Shown one piece after another: positions 7,932-18,032 of a DNA stretch of 47,816 nt. The stretch comes from an uncultured Clostridia bacterium (GTDB taxonomy: Bacteria; Bacillota; Clostridia; Christensenellales; Aristaeellaceae): positions 1 to 47,816 of the forward strand of contig CAMVAJ010000012.1 in assembly GCA_947165425.1 (NCBI GenBank), given 5' to 3'. The notes beneath the pieces are model-generated. The model searched no databases, was not told the origin of the DNA, and saw only the letters and a program-made list of their open reading frames with translations. Position numbers and translations under genes: made by a program. Positions within the stretch are counted from its first letter, which is position 1, and the number at the start of each line of letters is the position of its first letter.

Positions 7932-8810
7932 TCACAGGCCCAGCTCATCCATGGCCGCGTACAGCCGCTCCCGGTTTTTGGGCTGCATGGGCACCAGGGG
8001 AAGCCGGAGCTCCTCCTCGCAGACGCCCAGCTTCGCCATGGCGGCCTTGCAGGGGATGGGGCTGGTCTCGCAGAAGAGCGCGTTGATCAGGGGGAGGAGC
8101 TTCATCTGCAGGGCCGCGGCCGTATGGTAGTCGCCCGCCAGCGCCGCGTGCGTCATCTTCACCGTCTCAGCCGGCGCGACGTTGGAGAGGACGGAGACCA
8201 CGCCCTTGAAGCCGCAGGCCATCGTGGGCACGATCAGGTCGTCATTGCCGCAGTAGAAGACGGCGTTCTCGCCGACGAGGCGGAGCTTGTCCAGCGCCTG
8301 ACCCACGTCGGAGGAGGCCTCCTTCACCGCGACCACCTTGGGGTGGCGGCAGATCTGCTCCAGGGCCCAGGGCCCGATGTTGATCCCGGTGCGGCTGGGC
8401 ACGTTGTAGACGATCACCGGCAGGGTCGCGGCGTCGGCCACGGCGTTGAAGTGGGCGACAAGGCCCTCCTGGCTGGTCTTGTTGTAGTAGGGCGTGATGA
8501 TCAGCTGCGCGTCCGCGCCGAAGTGCTCGGCCATGCGGGCGGCGTGAACTGCCTCCGCCGTGGAGTTGGAGCCGGTGCCCGCGATGACGGGGACGCGGTG
8601 CGCGGCCACGTCCACGACGCGGCGGATGACGTTCAGGTGCTCCTCCCAGGTCATCGTGGCGGGCTCGCCCGTGGTGCCGGCGGCGACAAGGGCGTCGATG
8701 CCGGCTTCGATCTGGGACTCCACCAGACGGTCGAGGGCCGGATAGTCGACCTCGCCGTTTTTGAATGGGGTAATCAGCGCCGTGGCGCAGCCTTCAAACA
8801 GTGGCATCAT
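7932..8810 (-). CDS. dapA: 4-hydroxy-tetrahydrodipicolinate synthase
   Basis: Condenses pyruvate with aspartate-4-semialdehyde. The 292-residue TIM barrel is full length. Visible are GTTGEPATM near residue 45, the tyrosine motif IVYNVPSRTGINI, and the Schiff-base lysine in VVAVKEASSD. Two ATGs in tandem open the gene (8805-8810). It directly follows asd, which supplies its substrate. Confidence 0.97.
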   Translation of the reverse strand: MMPLFEGCATALITPFKNGEVDYPALDRLVESQIEAGIDALVAAGTTGEPATMTWEEHLNVIRRVVDVAAHRVPVIAGTGSNSTAEAVHAARMAEHFGADAQLIITPYYNKTSQEGLVAHFNAVADAATLPVIVYNVPSRTGINIGPWALEQICRHPKVVAVKEASSDVGQALDKLRLVGENAVFYCGNDDLIVPTMACGFKGVVSVLSNVAPAETVKMTHAALAGDYHTAAALQMKLLPLINALFCETSPIPCKAAMAKLGVCEEELRLPLVPMQPKNRERLYAAMDELGL

Positions 8811-8840
8811 GTTGCAGCCCTCCCGTGCTGTGTTTCTGTG

Positions 8841-9926
8841 TCAGATCCAGCCCTTGGCGCAGAGGAGCTCGGCGGTGAGGATTCCGCCGCCCGCGGCGCC
8901 GCGGATCGTGTTATGGCTCAGGCAGACAAAGCGATAGTCGAAGATGGCGTCGGGCCGAAGCCGGCCGATGGAGATCCCGTAGCCGCGCTGGAAATCGCGG
9001 TCCAGCCGGGTCTGCGGGCGGGAGGGATCCTCGAAGTACTGCAGGAAAGGCTTCGGCGCGTTGGGGAGCGCCAGGCGCTGCGCCTCCGTCTCGAAGGCGT
9101 TCCAGCGCGCGATTATCTCCTCCATCGACGGCTTATGCTTGAAGCGGACGGAGACGGCCGCCATGTGGCCGTCGGAGGCGGCGACGCGCAGGCACTGGGC
9201 GCTGATCACCGGGGCCGTGGCGTTGACGATCTCCGGACCGTTGCCCCTGTCCTCCAGATGGCCCCAGATCTTCAGCGGCTCGGTCTCGCTCTTCTCGTCC
9301 TCGCCGCTGATGTAGGGGATTACGTTGTCAATCATCTCCGGCCAGGTGCGGAAGGTCTTGCCGGCGCCGCTGATGGCCTGGTAGGTGCAGACACTCACCT
9401 CGGTGGGCTCGAAGTCCATCAGGGGGGTCAGCGCGGGCACGTAGGACTGGATGGAGCAGTTGGGCTTGACGGCGATGAAGCCGCGCTTGGTGCCCAGACG
9501 CTTGCGCTGGGTCGGGATGACGTCGGTGTGCGCGGCGTTCAGCTCGGGAATCACCATCGGGACGTCCGCCAGCGGACGGCAGGCGCTGTTGTTGGAGACC
9601 ACCGGAATCTCGCGCCGGGCATAGCTCTCCTCCAGCGCGCGGGTCTCGTCCTTTTTCATGTTGACGGCGCAGAAGACAAAATCGACCTTCTCACCCACCG
9701 CCGCCACGTTGGAGGCGTCCATCACGGTCATGCCGGCGACGCTCTCCGGGATCGGGGCGTCGAAGGCCCAGCGGGTCCCGACGGCCTCGGCATAAGGCTT
9801 GCCCGCGGAGGAGGCGGAGGCGGCCAGGGCGGTGATCGTAAACCACGGGTGATTCTGCAGCAGCAGGATAAAGCGCTGGCCCACCATGCCGGTGGCGCCG
9901 ATGATGCCTACACGATAGTTCTTCAT
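8841..9926 (-). CDS. asd: Aspartate-semialdehyde dehydrogenase (archaeal/fungal-type branch)
   Basis: Reduces aspartyl phosphate to the semialdehyde that feeds DapA. The nucleotide-binding motif GIIGATGMVGQRF is at residues 8-20. The active-site cysteine lies in VKPNCSIQSYV, and a substrate histidine segment is SDGHMAAVSVRFKHKPS. At 361 residues and with these motifs it fits the longer archaeal/fungal-like subfamily rather than the typical bacterial one of about 340 residues. It is 33 bp after oppF and 30 bp before dapA, so transporter and pathway probably share a transcript. Confidence 0.94.
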   Translation of the reverse strand: MKNYRVGIIGATGMVGQRFILLLQNHPWFTITALAASASSAGKPYAEAVGTRWAFDAPIPESVAGMTVMDASNVAAVGEKVDFVFCAVNMKKDETRALEESYARREIPVVSNNSACRPLADVPMVIPELNAAHTDVIPTQRKRLGTKRGFIAVKPNCSIQSYVPALTPLMDFEPTEVSVCTYQAISGAGKTFRTWPEMIDNVIPYISGEDEKSETEPLKIWGHLEDRGNGPEIVNATAPVISAQCLRVAASDGHMAAVSVRFKHKPSMEEIIARWNAFETEAQRLALPNAPKPFLQYFEDPSRPQTRLDRDFQRGYGISIGRLRPDAIFDYRFVCLSHNTIRGAAGGGILTAELLCAKGWI

Positions 9927-9959
9927 AGTGTTTCCTCCCGTCGGATGATAATATGGTGA

Positions 9960-10967
9960 TCAGCTGCCCATCAGATGGCAGGCGAGATAGTGGTTTGGCG
10001 CGACCTCCCGCAGCGGCGGCATCGTCTCGGCGCACCTGGCGGAGCAGTAGCGGCAGCGGGTCCGGAACGGGCAGCCGCTCGGCGGATTGATGGGCGCGGG
10101 CACGTCGCCCTGGAGGATGATGCGCTTGGAAGCGGCGGCCACATCCGGGTCGGCGATCGGCACGGCGGACATCAGGGCCTGAGTATAGGGGTGCATCGGA
10201 TGGGTGTACAGCTCGCGCTTCTCCGCCATCTCGACCATGTGCCCGAGGTACATCACACCCACCCGGTGGGAGATGTGGCTGACCATGGAGAGATCGTGGG
10301 AGACGAAGAGATAGGTGATGCCCATCCGCTCCTGCATGTCCTCCAGGAGGTTGATGACCTGGGCCTGGATCGAGACATCCAGCGCGGAGATCGGCTCGTC
10401 GCAGACGATGAACTCCGGTTTGGTGGCCAGGGCGCGCGCGATGCCGATGCGCTGGCGCTGCCCGCCGGAGAACTCGTGGGGATAACGGCTCAGATGGTCC
10501 ACCTTCAGGCCAACCTGGTCAATCAGCTCCCGCACCCGGTCGCGGGTCTCGGCGGGATCGAAGCCCTGCAGGCGCATCGGCTCGGAGATGATGGATTCCA
10601 CGGTCATCCGCGGGTTCAGTGAGGCGTAGGGATCCTGGAAGATCATCTGCATTCGGCGCCGGAAGGGGAGGACCTGCTTCTCGCCCAGAGGCGCGATGTC
10701 GGTGCCATCGAAATAGATGTGTCCGTCTGTCGGCTGATAGAGACGCACCAGCGTCCGCCCGACGGTGGTCTTGCCGCAGCCGCTTTCGCCGACCAGACCG
10801 AAGGTTTCCCCCGCGTTCAGGGAGAAGGTGACGTCGTCCACGGCTTTGAGGATTTTACGCCCCTTCCGGGTCAGGCTGTGGCCGACGGGAAAGTACATTT
10901 TCAGGTTTTCGACCCGCACCAGGGGCTCCGAAGGCCTCCGAGCGGAGTTGATATTCGCTTCGGTCAT
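9960..10967 (-). CDS. oppF: Oligopeptide/dipeptide ABC transporter, ATP-binding protein (OppF/DppF type)
   Basis: One of two ATPases powering peptide import. Walker A is GESGCGKT, the signature is FSGGQRQRIGIARAL, and Walker B/D-loop is FIVCDEPISALD. The C-terminal OppF-type extension PINPPSGCPFRTRCRYC has the family's cysteines, which in relatives can hold an iron-sulfur cluster. It starts 1 bp from the oppD stop. In relatives OppF pairs with OppD beneath OppB and OppC. Confidence 0.93.
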   Translation of the reverse strand: MTEANINSARRPSEPLVRVENLKMYFPVGHSLTRKGRKILKAVDDVTFSLNAGETFGLVGESGCGKTTVGRTLVRLYQPTDGHIYFDGTDIAPLGEKQVLPFRRRMQMIFQDPYASLNPRMTVESIISEPMRLQGFDPAETRDRVRELIDQVGLKVDHLSRYPHEFSGGQRQRIGIARALATKPEFIVCDEPISALDVSIQAQVINLLEDMQERMGITYLFVSHDLSMVSHISHRVGVMYLGHMVEMAEKRELYTHPMHPYTQALMSAVPIADPDVAAASKRIILQGDVPAPINPPSGCPFRTRCRYCSARCAETMPPLREVAPNHYLACHLMGS

Positions 10968-10968
10968 T

Positions 10969-11967
<999 letters not shown>

Positions 11968-11985
11968 GCACGGACGCCTCCTTTC

Positions 11986-12948
11986 TCAATGCTTCATGCG
12001 GGGATCGAGGGCGTCCCGAAGACCGTCGCCGATAAAGTTGAAGGAAAACATGGTCAGGCAGATGGCCGCCACGGGGAACAGCAGCTGGTGGGGGGAGGTC
12101 ATCATGATCGGAATGGCCTCATTGGCCAGCGCGCCCCAGGAGGCCATCGGCGCCTGAATCCCGATGCCGAGGAAGGAGAGGAACGCCTCGGAGAAGATGG
12201 CGTTCGGGATCAGGAAGGCGGTGGAGACGATGATGGGGCCCATGGCGTTCGGAATCAGATGGTGGAAGAGAATATGCCGCGTGGTGGCGCCGGAGAGCCG
12301 GGAGGCCAGCACGTACTCGGAGTGCTTGAGCCGCATCACCTCGCTGCGGACCACGCGGGCGGTGCCGATCCAGGAGGTGAAGCACAGGGCCAGGATGACG
12401 CTGCCGACGTTGGAGCCCAGCACCAGCATGATCAGCACGATGTAGAGCAGGGAGGGCAGGGAGGTGAGGATATCCACGATGCGCATGAGCACCATGTCCA
12501 CCATGCCGCCGACATAGCCGGAGATGCCGCCGTAGATCACGCCGATAAAGAAATTGATGACGGCCGCGACGATGCCCACGGTCAGGGAGATTCTCGCGCC
12601 ATAGAGAATGCGGATCATGATATCCCGGCCCATCTGGTCGGTGCCGCACAGGTGCTCCCAGCTGGGGCCCTGATTGCGGATCAGCGGGAAGAAGCCGTCG
12701 TAGGAGTAGGGGGAGACCATGGGAATGAAAATGGCGCACAGGCCCATCAGCACAATGAAGATGGCGCCGCCCATGGCAAGGGGATCGCGGCGGAAGGCCT
12801 GCCAGACGTCGTGCCAGTAGGTCGTGGAGGGGCGGACGATCTGCTCGTCCTCGCCGCCGTTCCCGTCCATCACAAAGAGCTCGGACGGGAGGTCGCTGTA
12901 GGCGCACTGCTCCGGGAGCGCGCGCGCGTTCGGTTCGATGGCTGTCAA
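11986..12948 (-). CDS. oppC: Peptide ABC transporter permease (OppC/DppC type)
   Basis: A 320-residue inner-membrane permease. A soluble N-terminus of about 65 residues precedes the first helix (GGAIFIVLMGLCAIFIP). The family motif GTDQMGRDIMIRILYGARISL and an EAA-type coupling loop (EAFLSFLGIGIQAPMASWG) follow. The best start is TTG 12948, with AAAGGAGG 9 bp upstream. It forms the translocation pore with OppB. Confidence 0.92.
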   Translation of the reverse strand: MTAIEPNARALPEQCAYSDLPSELFVMDGNGGEDEQIVRPSTTYWHDVWQAFRRDPLAMGGAIFIVLMGLCAIFIPMVSPYSYDGFFPLIRNQGPSWEHLCGTDQMGRDIMIRILYGARISLTVGIVAAVINFFIGVIYGGISGYVGGMVDMVLMRIVDILTSLPSLLYIVLIMLVLGSNVGSVILALCFTSWIGTARVVRSEVMRLKHSEYVLASRLSGATTRHILFHHLIPNAMGPIIVSTAFLIPNAIFSEAFLSFLGIGIQAPMASWGALANEAIPIMMTSPHQLLFPVAAICLTMFSFNFIGDGLRDALDPRMKH

Positions 12949-12963
12949 GACACACGCCCTCCT

Positions 12964-13890
12964 TTACTTGCTCAGCTTGACCCGCGGATCAATCACGGCC
13001 AGCAGGATATCGCTGATCAGATTGCAGATGACCACAAAGACGCCGAAGAAGATGACAATGCCCATGATCATGGTGTAGTCGCGGTCGGAGACCGACGTGA
13101 CGAAATACCGGCCGATGCCGGGGACGGAGAAAAAGCGCTCGACCACGAAGGAGCCGGTCAGCAGCCCCGCCACCAGCGGGCCGAGATAGGTCACGACCGG
13201 GGTGATGGCGTTCTTCAGCGCGTGCTTGGCGACCACCATCAGCTCGCTCACGCCCTTGGCGCGGGCGGTACGGATATAGTCGGCCTCCAGCGCCTCCAGC
13301 ATGGAGGAGCGGGTCTGACGCGCGATGTAGGCGATGGGGTTGAAGGAGAGGCAGGCCACCGGCAGCAGGTAGTTATACCACTGATCCCACCAGACGGTGA
13401 TGGACAGGTGGCACACGCCGGCGAAGAACCAGAGGAGCAGCACGGAGAAGACATAGGTCGGGACGGAGATGCCGATGGTCGCGAAGGCCATGGTGGCAAA
13501 ATCGGCGGCCTTGCCGCGGTGCATGGCGCTGACGATGCCCAGGGGGATGCCGACCATCAGCGAGAAGATGACCGCGATGCCGCCCACCTGCGCCGAGACC
13601 GGGAAATGGGTCGCGATGATGCTGTTGACGGAGGTGTCCGGCTTTTTGAAGGAGATGCCGAGCTCCCCGTTCAGCAGACTTTTCCAGTACTCAAGATACT
13701 GCTCCAGGATGGGGCGGTTCAGGCCGTAGCTCTCGGCCAGGCGTTCCAGAATTTCCGGGGGAACGTTCTTCTGCTCCGCCGGGCTGAACGGACTGCCGGG
13801 CATGGCGTGCATCATAAAAAACGCGACCGTGATCAGGATCACGATGGTCAGCACGCCAGCCATGAGACGTTTGAGAATATATCGAAGCAC
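12964..13890 (-). CDS. oppB: Peptide ABC transporter permease (OppB/DppB type)
   Basis: A 308-residue permease. It opens with YILKRLMAGVLTIVILITVAFF as the first helix, then PGSPFSP and ERLAESYGLNRP typical of OppB/DppB, and an EAA-type loop around RTARAKGVSELMVVAKHALKNA. GTG 13890 is preferred because AAGGAGG is 7 bp upstream; an ATG 30 bp further up has none. It is first in the opp-asd-dap run. The peptide-binding protein usual in such operons is missing. Confidence 0.92.
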   Translation of the reverse strand: MLRYILKRLMAGVLTIVILITVAFFMMHAMPGSPFSPAEQKNVPPEILERLAESYGLNRPILEQYLEYWKSLLNGELGISFKKPDTSVNSIIATHFPVSAQVGGIAVIFSLMVGIPLGIVSAMHRGKAADFATMAFATIGISVPTYVFSVLLLWFFAGVCHLSITVWWDQWYNYLLPVACLSFNPIAYIARQTRSSMLEALEADYIRTARAKGVSELMVVAKHALKNAITPVVTYLGPLVAGLLTGSFVVERFFSVPGIGRYFVTSVSDRDYTMIMGIVIFFGVFVVICNLISDILLAVIDPRVKLSK

Positions 13891-13967
13891 CGGTCTGCCT
13901 CCTTGGAGCATTTGGAACATATAAAAAAGAAAGGCGAAATGCAGAATGCGGATGCATTTGCTCGCCT

Positions 13968-13996
13968 ATTTTACCGCAGAAGGGACTGAAATGCAA
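13968..13996 (-). promoter_or_regulatory. Promoter of the opp-asd-dap run
   Basis: TTGCAT (13991-13996), 17-bp spacer, TAAAAT (13968-13973) on the minus strand, 77 bp upstream of oppB. Confidence 0.6.
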
Positions 13997-14020
13997 TGAA
14001 AATACAAAATGAATGCAAGC

Positions 14021-15685
14021 TCAGCGTATCCATTTGGGGAGACGGTCGAGATAGATACGATCGCCGCCCGTTTTGTCCATCAGGAAGCGGCGGACGACCA
14101 GGAAGTAGACCGCCAGGCCGACGGCGGCGGACTCGAGGGCGCCCAGCAGGTTCTCCAGGGTGAAGGCGGCCGGACGGAGCGCGAGGCGCTCCAGCCCGAG
14201 AAAGCCCATGGACAGCTCGGAGAGGCGGGAGAAGGCCTCCCGGCCGAAAAGCCCGAGCACGAGCAGCGGGACCGCGGTCAGGGCGAGCGCGGCGGCGCTC
14301 AGGGGGGAGAGCCGATCCGATCCGTCAGAGGGAGCCGGCTCCCGGGCGGGATGGCGGTCCCAGAAGAGGCACAGATAGAGCTTGAGGGAATAGGCCATGG
14401 TCAGTCCGCCCGCGATGATAAACAGGATTTCCGCGGCCTTGACGATCCACCAGGCCTGCTCGCCCATGCGGAGGACCTCGATCAGCTCCAGCAGCCCCTC
14501 GTGCAGCAGCGATTTGCTGACGAAGCCGCAGCCGAGCGGGACGCAGGCCAAGGAGAGCAGCCCGGCCAGGAAGACCGCGTGGAAGAAGGGCTTTCCACGC
14601 CCGAAGCCGCGGATCTCGTTGAGATCCAGCGCGTGGGTGCTGATGTAGACATAGCTGGCGCAGAGGAAGAGACACAGCTTGATCAGCGAGTGGCTGACTA
14701 TGTGCTCGACGACGCCGTAGGCGGCGAGCGTGCCCTCGTAGGAGAGCAGGTTCATGGCGGCGATGCCGACGGTGATGAAGCCGATCTGGCTCACGGAGGA
14801 GCAGGCGAGGGTGCGCTTGAGGTTGACGGAGAAGAGCGCCATGACCGCGCCGAGCAGCATGGTGACGACGCCGAGCGCAAGCAGGATCCAGCCGTAGACC
14901 GCGTTCGCGGCGAAAACCCGGGTCGTCAGGACGAGCATTCCGAAAACGCCGGTCTTGGTGAGCACGCCGGAGAGCAGCGCGGAGGCCGGGGCCGGCGCGA
15001 CCGGGTGGGCCTTCGGCAGCCAGATGTGGAGCGGAAACAGCCCGGCCTTCGCGGCAAAGCCGAGGACGGCCAGCGCGCCGCCGGCGAGCGCGACGGGGTC
15101 GGAGGCGCCGAGATAGGCGAGGGAGGAGTCCATTTGATCGAAATCAAGGGTGCCGATGCGGACATAGAGCATCGTGAAGCCGACGGCCATCGCGACCGCG
15201 CCGAGGGTCGCGATGGCGTGATACAGCTCAGCCGCCTCCGCGGCCTCGGGCGTGCCCTCGTGACCGACCCATGCGCGGCTGGTCTGGCTCATCACCTCGA
15301 AAAAGATGAAGGTGGTCAGGAAATTGTCCGAGAGGAAAACCCCCAGCGTCGCGCCCAGCGTCATCAGATTGAAAACGCAGTAGCGCTTGGGGTCGTGGTC
15401 ATGGGCGAAGTACTGCGGGGCGAACAGGTTGCTGATCAGCCACATCCAGGCGGTGATCGCGGCGTAAAGCTGGTGGAAGCCGCGCGGGTTCATCGACAGG
15501 GCCAGCCCCGGCAGAAAGCGGAACGGCCGGTGAAGCGGCTGGGCGAGATTGAGCAGCAGCGTCAGGGCGAAGGTCAGCGCGCTGGTCAGAATCATGAGCA
15601 GCACACGGATTTTTCGCGTGTTTCCGATTCGGGACAGGACAAACGCCATCACGAAGGGCAGCAGTACGGTGCAGGAGAGCAGCAT
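14021..15685 (-). CDS. Orphan proton-conducting membrane subunit (NuoL/NuoM/MrpA/HyfB family)
   Basis: About 554 residues with some 14 hydrophobic helices, related to the antiporter-like subunits of complex I, membrane hydrogenases and Mrp antiporters. Key features are a helix-5-type glutamate in IFFEVMSQTSRAW, the helix-7 lysine in GFAAKAGLFPLHIWLPKAHP, a discontinuous helix region VVEHIVSHSLIKLCLF, and a C-terminal lysine-containing segment. In complex I these residues carry protons or cations. No partner subunit is in the window; the gene is third behind a sugar kinase and an isomerase. I prefer ATG 15685 because GAGG precedes it; GTG 15694 is the alternative. Its partner complex and ion are unknown. 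Confidence 0.85.
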   Translation of the reverse strand: MLLSCTVLLPFVMAFVLSRIGNTRKIRVLLMILTSALTFALTLLLNLAQPLHRPFRFLPGLALSMNPRGFHQLYAAITAWMWLISNLFAPQYFAHDHDPKRYCVFNLMTLGATLGVFLSDNFLTTFIFFEVMSQTSRAWVGHEGTPEAAEAAELYHAIATLGAVAMAVGFTMLYVRIGTLDFDQMDSSLAYLGASDPVALAGGALAVLGFAAKAGLFPLHIWLPKAHPVAPAPASALLSGVLTKTGVFGMLVLTTRVFAANAVYGWILLALGVVTMLLGAVMALFSVNLKRTLACSSVSQIGFITVGIAAMNLLSYEGTLAAYGVVEHIVSHSLIKLCLFLCASYVYISTHALDLNEIRGFGRGKPFFHAVFLAGLLSLACVPLGCGFVSKSLLHEGLLELIEVLRMGEQAWWIVKAAEILFIIAGGLTMAYSLKLYLCLFWDRHPAREPAPSDGSDRLSPLSAAALALTAVPLLVLGLFGREAFSRLSELSMGFLGLERLALRPAAFTLENLLGALESAAVGLAVYFLVVRRFLMDKTGGDRIYLDRLPKWIR

Positions 15686-15749
15686 GATCGGCACCTCGTC
15701 TCAGATGGTTTGGCAGGGATGCGCCGGGCCGGGCGGGCTGGAAAGCCTG

Positions 15750-16499
15750 TCAGGACAGCCCCCTGGCGCGCAGATAGCGGTAGGAGCGGGCGAGACAGTC
15801 GAAGGGATCCTCGCCGTAGCAGTCGTCCTGTTCCACCAGCAGGGTTTCCGTGCCCGCCCGGTCCGCGGAGCCTAGGATGCGGTCAAAGTTGAGATTTCCC
15901 TCGCCGAGGACGGCCATTTTCCGCCCGTAGGCGAAATCCTTCAGATGGATGCAGGGGACGCGTCCGGACAGCAGGTCCAGCCACGCGGCGGGGTCGCCGC
16001 CGCCCGCCTGTACCCAGAAGGTATCGAGGGTGAAGCCCATTGCGTCGGGATCGAAGCGCTCCGCCAGGCGCTGCAGGATGGGGAGCCCGTCCAGATGTTG
16101 AAACTCCTGGTCGTGGTTGTGGTACATCAGCAGCGCGCCGTGCCGGTGGAACGCCTCGGCGACCGGGGTGAACCGATTCACAAAGTCGTCGAAGCTGCCT
16201 TCGCCCTCCGGATGGTGCGGCCACCAGCCGATGCCGATCCGCGAGCAGCCCAGCACCTGATGCTCCGCGATGACGGCGTCGGTCTCGTGCTCCAGGCGGG
16301 CGGGCGGCGTGTGCGTCAGGACGCAGGTCAGATCAAACCGCCGGAGCTGGTCCCGCATCCACTCCGCCGGGAAGGGGCAGGAGCCGGAGAGCTGCACGTA
16401 ATGGTAGCCGATGTCGGCGACACGCCGCAGCGCGTCGGACAAGCCGTCCAGGCTCTGGCAGTGGGAGCGCAGCGTGTACATCTGTGCGCCGATTCTCAT
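15750..16499 (-). CDS. Sugar phosphate isomerase/epimerase-type TIM-barrel protein
   Basis: A 249-residue AP-endonuclease-2-like TIM barrel. It starts RIGAQMYTLRSH and includes ADIGYHYVQLSG. Likely metal ligands and catalytic residues lie in LLMYHNHDQEF, FTLDTFWVQAGG, CIHLKDF and LLVEQDDC. Relatives are inositol-catabolism dehydratases, xylose-isomerase-like epimerases and hexulose-phosphate epimerases. It is cytosolic. It sits 26 bp after the PfkB-type kinase, suggesting joint handling of a sugar or sugar-like compound. The substrate cannot be told from sequence. Confidence 0.85.
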   Translation of the reverse strand: MRIGAQMYTLRSHCQSLDGLSDALRRVADIGYHYVQLSGSCPFPAEWMRDQLRRFDLTCVLTHTPPARLEHETDAVIAEHQVLGCSRIGIGWWPHHPEGEGSFDDFVNRFTPVAEAFHRHGALLMYHNHDQEFQHLDGLPILQRLAERFDPDAMGFTLDTFWVQAGGGDPAAWLDLLSGRVPCIHLKDFAYGRKMAVLGEGNLNFDRILGSADRAGTETLLVEQDDCYGEDPFDCLARSYRYLRARGLS

Positions 16500-16525
16500 G
16501 GGGCATCGTCTCCTGCTTGATGATA

Positions 16526-17443
16526 TCAGGTTTCCGGGGAGGCCTTCGCGCGCGCCTCGACCGCGGCCCAGGTCAGCGCCTCGTTGACGGCGGCGGCGGA
16601 TTCGGCGCAGATGGCGGCGGCCGCCTGCCCCAGCAGAGCGGTTTGGGCGATGTCATATCCGGACAGAGTCGCCACGACGCAGGCGGACAGAAAGGCGTCC
16701 CCGCAGCCGTTGGTCGAGCGGATCTCGGCCGGCAGCGCGGGCTGACATCCGGCGGCGCCGGCGTCGGCAAACCAGACGCCCTTTGCGCCGAGGGTGATCA
16801 TCACGCGCGCCACCCCGGCGTCCAGCAGCGATCGGGCGACCTCGGCCGGCTCCTGCCAGCCGGTCAGCGCGCGCCCTTCGGGGAGGTTGGGCTTGAGCAG
16901 CGCCAGACCGCGCAGCGCGCCGAGCAGACGGGGCGCCTTGGCCGCGGACACAGGGTCGGCAAAGCACGGGACATGGACATGGGACACGGCCCAGGCGAGG
17001 GTCTCCTCGGGGAGATTGGCGTCGAGGACCAGTGCGTCCGCCTTTTCAAGATATGCCAGCCGCTCGGACAGGAAATCGGGCGTGATACGCGCACAGATTT
17101 CCATATCCGCGACGGCGGCGTGGAGATCGCCGTCCGCCTCGTTCAGGCAGAGATAGTATCCGTTGGCGGCGTCCGGCGCGACCTGCGCCTGATCCAGGCG
17201 GATGCCGCAGGCGGCGCAGTCCGACTGGATCCACGGGGTGAAGGCGTCGTCCCCGAGGACGGTGATCAGCGAGACCTCGCAGCCGAGCAGGGAGAGGGAT
17301 TCGGCCAGATTGCGCCCGACGCCGCCGAGCGAGAGATGGACCCGGCCCGGGTTGGAATCGACGGGACGAAGGCGACGAAACGGTGTGCCCGAAATGTCCA
17401 CATTCAGGCCGCCGACCACACAGATCCGCAGGGGTTGACGCAT
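16526..17443 (-). CDS. PfkB-family kinase, closest in pattern to pseudouridine kinase
   Basis: A 305-residue ribokinase-fold enzyme. It has VVGGLNVDISGTP at the N-terminus, SLGGVGRNLAESLSLLG (PfkB signature 1), DPVSAAKAPRLLGALRGLALLKPN, and a C-terminal ATP/catalytic motif RSTNGCGDAFLSACV in place of the usual GAGD. The combination resembles pseudouridine kinases (PsuK/YeiC). The glycosidase psuG that normally accompanies psuK is not in the window; the neighbour is an isomerase-like TIM barrel instead, so the substrate is open. It heads the operon from the promoter at 17473-17501. Confidence 0.82.
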   Translation of the reverse strand: MRQPLRICVVGGLNVDISGTPFRRLRPVDSNPGRVHLSLGGVGRNLAESLSLLGCEVSLITVLGDDAFTPWIQSDCAACGIRLDQAQVAPDAANGYYLCLNEADGDLHAAVADMEICARITPDFLSERLAYLEKADALVLDANLPEETLAWAVSHVHVPCFADPVSAAKAPRLLGALRGLALLKPNLPEGRALTGWQEPAEVARSLLDAGVARVMITLGAKGVWFADAGAAGCQPALPAEIRSTNGCGDAFLSACVVATLSGYDIAQTALLGQAAAAICAESAAAVNEALTWAAVEARAKASPET

Positions 17444-17472
17444 CGCTGACTCATGCTCCTCTCTGTGGGCAA

Positions 17473-17501
17473 ATCATAAGCGCTTTTGCCCCGAATGTCA
17501 A
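17473..17501 (-). promoter_or_regulatory. Promoter of the kinase-isomerase-membrane subunit run
   Basis: TTGACA (17496-17501), 17-bp spacer, TATGAT (17473-17478) on the minus strand, 30 bp upstream of the kinase. Confidence 0.75.
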
Positions 17502-17569
17502 TTGCCGCGCTGGTCAAAAAGCGATTCCGGCGAGGCGAAGCGGCAGCGGCGGAGCGATCCGTTCCGCCC

Positions 17570-17598
17570 TTGACAAACCAGGCGGAATCAGGTAATCT
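17570..17598 (+). promoter_or_regulatory. trxA promoter
   Basis: TTGACA (17570-17575), 17-bp spacer, TAATCT (17593-17598), about 60 bp upstream of trxA. Confidence 0.78.
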
Positions 17599-17659
17599 CT
17601 AATGGTCGGCAGAGAAGGCCGAAGCGATCTGAATGAGCTTAACGAAAGGCGGAGATCAT

Positions 17660-17977
17660 ATGGTTACGACCCTGACAAACGCGAATTTCGAGGATTTCAT
17701 CGCGAAGGCGGATAAGCCGGTGCTGGTGGATCTGTGGGCCTCCTGGTGCGGCCCGTGCAAGATGCTCTCCCCGCTGGTGGATCAGCTGGCGGAGGAGTAC
17801 GCGGACAAGCTCCTGGTGGGCAAGGTGAACGTGGACGAGGCGGCGGACATCGCGATGGCCTTCAACGTCAACTCCATCCCGACGCTGCTGCTGTTCAAGG
17901 ACGGCGAGCTGAAGGACACCTCGATCGGCTATGTCCCGAAGAACGCCCTGGTCGATTTTGTCTCGAAGGCCTTCTAA
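17660..17977 (+). CDS. trxA: Thioredoxin
   Basis: A 105-residue cytosolic dithiol reductant, standard length. The redox motif WASWCGPCKML is near residue 30, with cis-proline segment NSIPTLLLFKDGE. The start is ATG 17660 after AGGCGGAG; an in-frame ATG at 17633 would add nine unlikely residues. It is a monocistronic unit with its own promoter and terminator. No thioredoxin reductase gene is nearby. Confidence 0.97.
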   Translation: MVTTLTNANFEDFIAKADKPVLVDLWASWCGPCKMLSPLVDQLAEEYADKLLVGKVNVDEAADIAMAFNVNSIPTLLLFKDGELKDTSIGYVPKNALVDFVSKAF

Positions 17978-17989
17978 GCAAAACGGATA

Positions 17990-18024
17990 CGCAAAAATCC
18001 CTGCGCGAGGCAGGGATTTTTGCG
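17990..18024. terminator. Bidirectional terminator between trxA and galM
   Basis: CGCAAAAATCCCTG (17990-18003) pairs with CAGGGATTTTTGCG (18011-18024), with T runs for both converging genes. Confidence 0.9.
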
Positions 18025-18032
18025 TTGGCGCG

